This document shows positions 1 to 5,641 of a stretch of 9,803 nucleotides of DNA, piece by piece. The position numbers were made by a program, and so were the translations under genes. Every line of letters begins with the position of its first letter. The stretch's first letter is position 1. The notes below the pieces were generated by a model. It saw nothing but the letters and a program-made list of their open reading frames with translations. It had not been told where the DNA came from and did no database searches. This stretch comes from Nitriliruptoraceae bacterium (GTDB lineage: Bacteria > Actinomycetota > Nitriliruptoria > Nitriliruptorales > Nitriliruptoraceae): assembly GCA_007120565.1 (NCBI GenBank), contig SKNK01000258.1, positions 1 through 9,803 on the forward strand, given 5' to 3'.

Positions 1-1
1 C

Positions 2-517
2 CCTGGCGACACGATCCGCCTGGATGCGCCGCTGTCCTGGACCAGCGCAGCGGTCTGTCTGGCCGCGTGGTGGTCCGGGATCGCCGTCAGCCTCGACGAA
101 GACGCCGAGGTGGCGGTCTGCCACCAGGATCGGCTCGCCAACGCGAAGGCCGAGGATGTGCTGGTCCTCGGAGACCGGATCGACGGATCACCGACCGAAG
201 AGGTCGGTGAGGAGCCCTGGGTGCGCGCGGTGCAGACCTTCCCCGACCAGCCACCGCTGCCCCGCGCCCAGCCCGACCTGCCCGCACTGCGGAGCGGGGG
301 CCGCATCTGGACCCAGCGAGAACTGCTGGAGACGGCGAGGCAGCTCGAAGCGGGCGCCCGCACGGTCGGCCTGGACGCGGAGGCGGTCAACCCGGTTGAT
401 GGGCTCGTTGCCGTCACGCTCCGCCCCCTCGTACACCTCCGCCCGACGGTCGTGCTGCGCGGGGTCGACCGGGCGGAAGCTGACGGAGACCGGGTGGCCG
501 CCTGGCTCGGGCCGTGA
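2..517 (+). CDS. TIGR03089 family protein, 3' part (5' end outside window)
   Basis: The frame is open from the left edge to a TGA at 515-517, so this is the C-terminal ~171 residues of a longer protein. The order of segments matches my memory of the actinobacterial TIGR03089 family, which is related to a fragment of AMP-binding acyl-CoA synthetases. These are a 'GDTIRLDAPLSWTSAA..LAAWWSG' core helix, a short beta region ending in 'VLVLGDR', a proline-rich 'FPDQPPLPRAQPDLPAL' stretch, a 'WTQRELLETAR' helix, and a terminal 'GLVAVTLRPLVHLRPTVVLRGVDR..GDRVAAWL' block. The biochemical role of this family is unknown, and the family is too short to be a complete adenylating enzyme. The stop lies 4 nt from the stop of the opposing xylanase gene, leaving no room for a separate terminator. 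The family call is from memory of its pattern, not from a search; the coding frame itself is secure. Confidence 0.7.
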   Translation, partial: PGDTIRLDAPLSWTSAAVCLAAWWSGIAVSLDEDAEVAVCHQDRLANAKAEDVLVLGDRIDGSPTEEVGEEPWVRAVQTFPDQPPLPRAQPDLPALRSGGRIWTQRELLETARQLEAGARTVGLDAEAVNPVDGLVAVTLRPLVHLRPTVVLRGVDRAEADGDRVAAWLGP

Positions 518-521
518 TGCG

Positions 522-1709
522 CTAGCTGGCACCGGACCGTTGCTCAGCGAGCAGGCGCTGGAGTTCGTCGTAGGCCGGTTTGCGGGTGAAGTCCTCGTCC
601 ATGAGGTTGGCTGCACCCTCGCCGGGGAAGAAGACCGGCACCCACGAGTACTGGTCAGCGAAGCCCCACACGGTGAACGAGTCACAGCCCTCGACGGCGA
701 GACACGCCTCGAGGAGTCGACCGAAGTCGGAGGCCTGGCGTTGCAACTGCTGCTCGGTCGGCACGCCGTCGTCGGGCAACACCATCCGGACGTCGACCTC
801 GGTGATCGCCGTCTCGAGGCCGAGGGCATCGAAGCGTTCCAGGTTCGCCTGGACGTTGCCCGGGAACGCGAACTCGATACTCAGGTGCCCCTGGATGCCG
901 AAGCCGTGGACCGGGACGTCGTCGGCCAGCAGGTCCTGGATCAGCTCGTACCACGCGGTGCTCTTAGCGTTGATCCCCTCGACGTTGTAGTCGTTGAGGA
1001 ACAGCTGCGCGTCGGGGTCGGCCTCATGCGCCCACCGCAACGCGTCAGCGACGTAATCCGGTCCGAGGGCGTCGTACCAGACCGAGTCCCGCCAGGTGGC
1101 GTTGTCGTCGAAGATCTCGTTGGCGACATCCCACTGCTGGATCTGGCCCTTGTAGCGGCCCACGACGGTGTGGATGTGATCTCGCAGGATCTCACGCAAC
1201 TCCTCGGAGGTGAAGTCGCCCGCCTCGAGCCAACCGGGGTTCTGGCTGTGCCAGACCAGGGTGTGGCCGCGGACGACCTGGTCGTGATCCTGGGCGTAGG
1301 CGACGATCTCGTCGGCGCGTTCGAAGTCGTACTCGCCCTGCTCCGGATGGACCATCTCCCACTTCAGGTGGTTCTCCGGGGTGACGGAGTTGAACTCCTG
1401 GCCGACCAACTCCCGGTACTCCTCGTCGGTGTTGAACGGGTCCGGCACCGGTTGGTTCTCGTGGTGCCCACCACCCGCGACGGCGGTGCCGATCTTGAAG
1501 CCCTCGGGCGCGACCTGGCGCAGCGGCGCTGCTTCCTCCAGAACGTCAGGCCCCTCCTCACCGTCGGGTGGGGTCTCCGTTGGCGGCGTCTCGGGGCTCG
1601 CCACTGACTCCTCTGGGTCCACGCCGTTGCCGTCGTCGCCGCACGCGGCGGCGAGCAGCGACAGGGCGAGGACGACACCGATCGCGCTGCTGGTCCGTCC
1701 TGCTCGCAC
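522..1709 (-). CDS. GH10 endo-1,4-beta-xylanase, secreted lipoprotein
   Basis: This is a glycoside hydrolase family 10 enzyme, which cuts internal beta-1,4 bonds of xylan with retention. Numbering is from the GTG start. A short basic N-region (MRAGR) and a hydrophobic stretch end in LLAAAC, so Cys23 should be lipidated and the enzyme held on the outer face of the membrane. Residues 24-70 form an acidic Pro/Thr/Glu linker, and the GH10 barrel runs from about 71 to 390. Family landmarks are KWE (116-118), HTLVWHSQ (149-156), acid/base Glu198 in WDVANEI, nucleophile Glu304 in ITEVDVR, and WGFADQYSW (348-356). No carbohydrate-binding module is present. An ATG at 1715 is the first start in frame, but the GAGGAG site (1716-1721) abuts it. 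The same site is 6 nt from the GTG at 1709, so I prefer the GTG. No other sugar-degradation gene is visible nearby. Family and activity are secure; the true substrate is inferred. Confidence 0.93.
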   Translation of the reverse strand: MRAGRTSSAIGVVLALSLLAAACGDDGNGVDPEESVASPETPPTETPPDGEEGPDVLEEAAPLRQVAPEGFKIGTAVAGGGHHENQPVPDPFNTDEEYRELVGQEFNSVTPENHLKWEMVHPEQGEYDFERADEIVAYAQDHDQVVRGHTLVWHSQNPGWLEAGDFTSEELREILRDHIHTVVGRYKGQIQQWDVANEIFDDNATWRDSVWYDALGPDYVADALRWAHEADPDAQLFLNDYNVEGINAKSTAWYELIQDLLADDVPVHGFGIQGHLSIEFAFPGNVQANLERFDALGLETAITEVDVRMVLPDDGVPTEQQLQRQASDFGRLLEACLAVEGCDSFTVWGFADQYSWVPVFFPGEGAANLMDEDFTRKPAYDELQRLLAEQRSGAS

Positions 1710-1715
1710 GTCCAT

Positions 1716-1721
1716 CTCCTC
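1716..1721 (-). promoter_or_regulatory. Shine-Dalgarno site that decides the xylanase start
   Basis: GAGGAG on the minus strand touches the upstream ATG (spacing 0) but lies 6 nt from the GTG at 1707-1709. The GTG start therefore has the standard spacing and gives a typical signal peptide beginning MRAGR. Confidence 0.6.
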
Positions 1722-1744
1722 GGGGGTGAAAGCTCCACCCCGTC

Positions 1745-1773
1745 ACCCTACGCCTATATGTAGGCTGAGACAA
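1745..1773 (-). promoter_or_regulatory. Candidate promoter of the xylanase gene
   Basis: On the minus strand a TTGTCT box (1768-1773) is followed after exactly 17 nt by TAGGGT (1745-1750). TTGTCT matches 4 of 6 bases of the -35 consensus. TAGGGT fits the TAnnnT form common for actinobacterial -10 boxes. Transcription would start near 1738, giving a leader of about 30 nt that carries the ribosome-binding site. The spacing is good, but the match is by eye only. Confidence 0.45.
1752..1765. promoter_or_regulatory. Palindrome inside the xylanase promoter spacer, possible operator
   Basis: The plus-strand sequence GCCTATATGTAGGC has 5-bp inverted arms (GCCTA and TAGGC) around a 4-bp AT-rich centre. 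It fills 14 of the 17 spacer bases between the proposed -35 and -10 boxes. A regulator bound there would block or remodel the promoter. Such a short palindrome can occur by chance, so its function is inferred from position. Confidence 0.35.
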
Positions 1774-1945
1774 CAAACGCTGCGATGGTGACGACCAGGG
1801 CGATCGCGGCCCCCAGCGCTGGCCACGGCGGTCCACCGGTCTGTGGCCGGTCCGGGAACCCCTACCCTCACGACCCTGAGCGGCGATCTCTCCGACCGAA
1901 GCACTCACCAGGTCGTGGGGCGACCAGCTGCCGGATCACTCGATC

Positions 1946-1950
1946 AGGGG
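1946..1950 (+). promoter_or_regulatory. Shine-Dalgarno site supporting a TTG start
   Basis: AGGGG lies 7 nt before the TTG at 1958-1960. The later in-frame ATG at 1979 has no purine-rich site in front of it and would remove the positively charged start of the signal peptide. The TTG is therefore preferred. Confidence 0.6.
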
Positions 1951-1957
1951 CACCACC

Positions 1958-2431
1958 TTGCGTTTCGAACGTTCCTCCATGTCCGCTGCCGCTCTCGTCC
2001 TGGCTCTGGGGCTCGCCGCATGCGGTGGCGAGACAGCGCCACCCAGCCCCAACAGCGAAACGAGCGAGGGAGCGGGCGGCGAGACCGCCGAGCTTCAGCC
2101 CGAGTCGGACGTCGATGACGGAGCATCCGGCACTCTGACCCTCGACGGCGATGAGCTGGCGCTCGAGAACCTGCTCTGTGCCCGCAACGATGAACTCGCG
2201 ACGTGGGGCTTCACCGCGGACGTCGCCGGCGGCGGCTTCGTCCTGCTCAGCGCCTTCGGATCGGCCAGCGTCACCTTCGACGACGCGGAGTGGTCGAACC
2301 GCACGGGAGAGGAGTTCGAGCAGCTCGACCACAGCGGAGACGGCATCAGCGGTCAGAACACCATGAACCTCGTCGGCTCACCCGCACACGACCCGACGCT
2401 GGTGGCGCTGACCGCTGACATCGCCTGCTGA
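1958..2431 (+). CDS. Small secreted lipoprotein, LpqH-like layout
   Basis: This is a 157-aa exported lipoprotein. Residues 1-7 contain two arginines, residues 8-20 are hydrophobic, and the lipobox LAAC places the lipidated cysteine at 22. Residues 23-58 form a Gly/Ser/Glu/Pro linker. The rest, about 100 residues, looks like an all-beta domain. It begins GTLTLDGDE, has a cysteine at 74, and ends with Cys157 as the last residue. This plan recalls the mycobacterial 19-kDa antigen LpqH: lipid anchor, flexible linker, 'DG' strand, one cysteine early in the domain and one at the very end, probably forming a disulfide. The similarity is in layout rather than close identity, so I give no function. 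The start is a TTG with a good ribosome-binding site. The gene diverges from the xylanase gene, sharing a 240-bp intergenic region, and ends 6 nt from the stop of the opposing acyl-CoA dehydrogenase gene. Confidence 0.8.
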   Translation: MRFERSSMSAAALVLALGLAACGGETAPPSPNSETSEGAGGETAELQPESDVDDGASGTLTLDGDELALENLLCARNDELATWGFTADVAGGGFVLLSAFGSASVTFDDAEWSNRTGEEFEQLDHSGDGISGQNTMNLVGSPAHDPTLVALTADIAC

Positions 2432-2437
2432 AGCGAC

Positions 2438-4237
2438 CTAGGGGGCGAGCTGCTCGGCGGAGACCGCATAGAGGTCGCCGGCGCCGGCGGTGACCGCTGG
2501 GGCCAGGCCGTGGACCTGCGGCAGGATCTGGGTCGCGTAGAACCTCGCGGTGGTCAACTTGGCCTCGAGGAAGTCCGTGCTGAAGCTGCCGGTGTCGCCT
2601 TCGTCAAGCAGACGTCGCGCGGAGGCGGCACCGCGAGCCAACAGCCACGCGCCGGCGACCGTCGAGAACAACCGTAGGTACGGGGTCGCGCCAGCGAACA
2701 CATCGTTGATCGCGTCCCCCCGTGAGCCGAGCCACTCGGTGGTCTCGGCAAGGACGTCGACGCCGTCCCGCAGGGCCTCGGCGATGTCCGCGAGGGAGTC
2801 CGGAAGCTCGTCCGCCGTGCTACGCATGTCCTCCAGCACACCCTTGACGAACGCACCACCGTCGTAGGGCAGCTTGCGCCCGACGAGGTCAAGGGCCTGG
2901 ATGCCGTTGGTGCCCTCGTAGATCGGAGCGATCCGCGCGTCGCGGTAGTGCTGAGCGACGCCGGTCTCCTCGATGAAGCCCATCCCGCCGTGGATCTGGA
3001 CAGCGATCGACGTCAGTTCGACCCCAAGATCGGTGCTCCATGCCTTGGACATCGGCGTGAGCAGGTCAGCGAGCTTCTGCTGGTACTCGCGGACCGACTC
3101 GTCCGGGTGGCTGTGGGCGAGATCGAGCGCGTGAGCGTTGGCGTAACAGACCGCGCGGCTCGCCTCGATCGACGCCTTCATCGTCAACAGCATGCGACGC
3201 ACGTCGGCATGGTCGATGATGGGCGACTGCTCGCCTGGCTCGGAGGTTGGGCCACGACCCTGTCTCCGCTCCTTGGCGTACGCCAGTGACTGCTGGAAGG
3301 CCCGCTCGGCGATCGCTGGCCCCTGCAGCCCGACGCCGAGCCGAGCGTCGTTCATCATCGTGAACATCAGGCGCATACCGGTGTGGGGCTCACCGACCAG
3401 CTCACCGATCGCGCCATCGCCGTCCTCGCCGTAGGCCATCACCGCGGTTGGCGAGGCGTGGATGCCCAGCTTGTGCTCGAGGGAGACGACCTTGACATCG
3501 TTACGCTCACCCAGCGACCCGTCCTCGTTCACCAGGTACTTGGGCACGATGAACAGCGAGATGCCCTTGGTCCCGGGGGGCGCATCCGGCAGGCGAGCGA
3601 GGACCAGGTGGATGATCTGGTCGGTCAGATCGTGATCACCGAAGGTGATGTAGATCTTCTGCCCAGTGATCCGGTAGGTGCCATCACCGACGGGCTCGGC
3701 CTTGGTGGTCACCGCGCCGACGTCCGATCCCGCCTGCGGCTCGGTCAGGTTCATCGTTCCAGCCCACTCACCGGCGACCATCTTCGGCAGGTAGGTCTGC
3801 TGCTGCTCCTCTGACGCGTGGTGAGTCATGAGGTAGACCGCACCCGTCGTGAGCAGGGGCCCGAGCGAGAACGCCATGTTCGCACTGGTGATCAGCTCTT
3901 TGACCGCGTTGGCGACCAGCAGCGGGAACCCACCCCCACCGAACTCCGGCGGGTGTTGAACCGCGCCCCAGCCAGCCTCGACGTACTGCTGGTAGACCCG
4001 CTTGAAGCTGTCCGGGGTCACCACCTCGCCGTCGACGAGCTTGGCTCCCTGCGCATCACCCTCACGGTTGGTCGGCGCGATGGCCTGGCTGGCGAACCGG
4101 CCGGCTTCCTCGAGCAGACCGGTGACCAGTTCGGGATCGGCGTGCGAGAAGTCCTCCAGCGCGGTGAGCTCGGACAGCGGCGTCACGTGCTCGAGGACGA
4201 AGCGGATGTCACGGAGGGGGGCGGTGTAGTTGTCCAT
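2438..4237 (-). CDS. Acyl-CoA dehydrogenase, ~600-aa FadE5/DmdC type
   Basis: This FAD-dependent enzyme introduces a trans-2 double bond into an acyl-CoA, the first step of beta-oxidation. It is 599 aa, the usual size of the long subfamily that includes mycobacterial FadE5 and the methylmercaptopropionyl-CoA dehydrogenase DmdC. The parts in order are an extra N-terminal segment starting MDNYTAPLRDIRF (about 1-35), the helical N domain (to about 155), the middle beta domain with LTEPQAGSDV (164-173), and the C-terminal helical domain with QIHGGMGFIEETG (414-426). The catalytic base is Glu441 in IYEGTNGIQ. The long extra C-terminal domain (about 470-599) is typical of this subfamily. The exact chain-length preference cannot be read; DmdC activity is possible but unsupported by neighbours. 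No Shine-Dalgarno site lies at the normal distance from the ATG; instead an inverted repeat sits 6 nt upstream. An in-frame TAG upstream excludes a longer start. Confidence 0.93.
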   Translation of the reverse strand: MDNYTAPLRDIRFVLEHVTPLSELTALEDFSHADPELVTGLLEEAGRFASQAIAPTNREGDAQGAKLVDGEVVTPDSFKRVYQQYVEAGWGAVQHPPEFGGGGFPLLVANAVKELITSANMAFSLGPLLTTGAVYLMTHHASEEQQQTYLPKMVAGEWAGTMNLTEPQAGSDVGAVTTKAEPVGDGTYRITGQKIYITFGDHDLTDQIIHLVLARLPDAPPGTKGISLFIVPKYLVNEDGSLGERNDVKVVSLEHKLGIHASPTAVMAYGEDGDGAIGELVGEPHTGMRLMFTMMNDARLGVGLQGPAIAERAFQQSLAYAKERRQGRGPTSEPGEQSPIIDHADVRRMLLTMKASIEASRAVCYANAHALDLAHSHPDESVREYQQKLADLLTPMSKAWSTDLGVELTSIAVQIHGGMGFIEETGVAQHYRDARIAPIYEGTNGIQALDLVGRKLPYDGGAFVKGVLEDMRSTADELPDSLADIAEALRDGVDVLAETTEWLGSRGDAINDVFAGATPYLRLFSTVAGAWLLARGAASARRLLDEGDTGSFSTDFLEAKLTTARFYATQILPQVHGLAPAVTAGAGDLYAVSAEQLAP

Positions 4238-4243
4238 GTGGGC

Positions 4244-4266
4244 GAGGGTAGCTGCGGACTACCCTC
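4244..4266. promoter_or_regulatory. Perfect 8-bp inverted repeat just upstream of the acyl-CoA dehydrogenase start
   Basis: GAGGGTAG (4244-4251) and CTACCCTC (4259-4266) are perfect complements around a 7-nt spacer. The repeat ends 6 nt before the ATG at 4237. In the dehydrogenase mRNA it would form a stem holding the only GGAGGG-like sequence, which is otherwise about 25 nt from the start. It could be a translational control hairpin or a protein operator in the divergent promoter region. Confidence 0.45.
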
Positions 4267-4288
4267 CGCCCCGAACGCGACCCTGCCC

Positions 4289-4313
4289 TAGGTTCCACGC
4301 GCGACGGCGCGTG
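4289..4313 (+). promoter_or_regulatory. Possible -10 box and palindrome ahead of the MgtE-type gene
   Basis: A TAGGTT hexamer (4289-4294) resembles an actinobacterial -10 box, but no -35 match lies 16-18 nt upstream. It is followed at once by a perfect 7-bp inverted repeat, CACGCGC (4296-4302) and GCGCGTG (4307-4313), around GACG. The palindrome would cover the transcription start, as an operator might. The leader is far too short for an M-box magnesium riboswitch. Confidence 0.3.
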
Positions 4314-4336
4314 CCCGCAGGCTGGACCACCACATC

Positions 4337-4341
4337 GGAGG
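4337..4341 (+). promoter_or_regulatory. Shine-Dalgarno site deciding the transporter start
   Basis: GGAGG lies 5 nt before the ATG at 4347. The frame is open further upstream to 4230, but that part has no such site, is rich in Arg and Pro, and runs back into the divergent intergenic region and the start of the opposite gene. Confidence 0.75.
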
Positions 4342-4346
4342 CACCC

Positions 4347-5639
4347 ATGGCGCAGCGCAAGGTGCCGCTGCCACGTGTGCCTCGACCGCTCAAGCTCCTG
4401 GGGCGGCTCATCGGTCTGCCGATCAACGAGGTCCGCAGCTACTGGGTCCAGGAATCCCGCAGCATCCGGACCGGGAGCACGGCGCTCGCTCTGGGGCTGG
4501 GAGCGACGCTGATCGCCGGCATCGTGTTGGCCTCCGCGGAGGATGAGCTCGAGGCGATCCCTGGCCTGCTCGCGCTGATCCCCGCGGCCATCGGTATGCG
4601 CGGAGCGATCTTCGGCGCGCTGGGTTCCCGCCTCGCCACAGGCATCATCACCGGGGAGTTCGACAAGAGCCTCTCGCGCAAGAGCTACCTCGGACGCCAG
4701 ATCGAGGCGTCAACGATCCTGAGCATCGCCTCGGCCACCCAGGCCGGGCTCATCGCCTGGGCCGTGAGTGCCGCCATCCCTGGGTTGAACACGATCCCGC
4801 TGATCGACCTCGTGGCGATCTCGCTGGTCGGTGGGATGTTGTCCTCACTCGTGCTGTTCGTCGTGGTCATCGTGATGGCGCGACGGTCAGCGTCGGTCGG
4901 CTTCAACCTCGACGACGCCGGCGCACCGATCATCACCGCGGCCGGGGACCTGATAACGCTGCCGGCACTCCTCCTGGCCACCTTGGTGCTGCGGGTCCCC
5001 GAGCTGTCGACGAGCCTGGGGATCCTCGGTCTGGTCGGCGCCGTGGTGGTCGTCATCATCGGGGTCCGGCGACGTGACGCGCTGATCCGCCGGGTCGTGC
5101 GTGAGTCGATGGTCGTGCTCACCATCGCCGTTACCGTCGACGTGCTGGCGGGCGTCGTGGTCGAGTCTCGTGCCGAGCAACAGTTCGAGGCGGCCGCGCT
5201 CCTGGTGCTCATCCCCCCGTTCATCGCCAACTGCGGTTCGCTCGGCGGGATGCTGTCGAGCCGCCTGGCGTCGAAGCTGCACGTCGGCCAACTCGACCCC
5301 AAGCTCATCCCTGGCCGACTCGCCATCCTCGACCTGTCCCTGACCACACTGCTTGCCGCTCTGGCCTTCACCGGGGTCGGGTTCGCGGGCTGGCTCGCTG
5401 CGGTGATCGTCCCGGGGGTGACACCACTGAGCCTCGGTGCGACGCTCAGCGTGACGTTGCTCGCGGGCCTGTTCGCCCTTCCGATCCTGGGCCTTGCGGC
5501 GTACGCATCGGCCGCAACCTCGTTCCACTTCGGGTTCGACCCCGACAACCACGGGATCCCCGTGGTCACCGCAACCATGGACCTCACCGGGGTCCTCTGC
5601 CTGGTCGCCGCTATCACCTTGTTACAGGTGGGAGTCTGA
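4347..5639 (+). CDS. Divalent-cation transporter with two fused MgtE membrane domains (SLC41-like)
   Basis: This 430-aa membrane protein, numbered from the ATG at 4347, probably moves Mg2+ or another divalent cation. It contains two copies of the MgtE membrane domain in one chain. Repeat 1 has 'LLALIPAAIGMRGAIFGALGSR' (74-95) and 'DDAGAPIITAAGDL' (189-202). Repeat 2 has 'LLVLIPPFIANCGSLGGMLSSR' (285-306) and 'DPDNHGIPVVTATMDL' (398-413). Asp201 and Asp412 fall in the P-x-x-T-x-x-x-D motif that lines the ion path in classical MgtE. About ten hydrophobic segments are visible, for example near 45-63, 122-145, 152-177, 194-217, 222-240, 257-274, 326-353, 362-390 and 405-428. The cytosolic N and CBS domains that gate ordinary MgtE are absent. 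Its stop is 2 nt before the next ATG, whose ribosome-binding site lies inside this gene, so the two are translationally coupled. Family is secure; the ion is inferred. Confidence 0.88.
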   Translation: MAQRKVPLPRVPRPLKLLGRLIGLPINEVRSYWVQESRSIRTGSTALALGLGATLIAGIVLASAEDELEAIPGLLALIPAAIGMRGAIFGALGSRLATGIITGEFDKSLSRKSYLGRQIEASTILSIASATQAGLIAWAVSAAIPGLNTIPLIDLVAISLVGGMLSSLVLFVVVIVMARRSASVGFNLDDAGAPIITAAGDLITLPALLLATLVLRVPELSTSLGILGLVGAVVVVIIGVRRRDALIRRVVRESMVVLTIAVTVDVLAGVVVESRAEQQFEAAALLVLIPPFIANCGSLGGMLSSRLASKLHVGQLDPKLIPGRLAILDLSLTTLLAALAFTGVGFAGWLAAVIVPGVTPLSLGATLSVTLLAGLFALPILGLAAYASAATSFHFGFDPDNHGIPVVTATMDLTGVLCLVAAITLLQVGV

Positions 5640-5641
5640 AC

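Noticed and set aside
24..1607. A 527-codon open frame on the plus strand opposite the xylanase gene
   Set aside because: It lies antisense to a gene with clear GH10 catalytic motifs and crosses the secure TIGR03089 frame. Its product is Arg/Pro/Val-rich without recognisable domains; long antisense frames are common at this GC content.
1911..1925. Small hairpin GGTCG-TGGGG-CGACC upstream of the lipoprotein gene
   Set aside because: A 5-bp stem with no extension is weak; it does not reach the ribosome-binding site and no regulatory role can be supported.
4230..4346. A 39-codon upstream extension of the MgtE-type gene
   Set aside because: The extension is Arg/Pro-rich, overlaps the start of the divergent gene, and has no proper ribosome-binding site, while the ATG at 4347 has GGAGG at 5 nt.
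4238..4346. Possible magnesium riboswitch (M-box or mgtA-type leader) before the transporter gene
   Set aside because: The space between the divergent genes is only 109 bp and the likely leader about 45 nt, too short for an M-box, with no matching multi-stem pattern.
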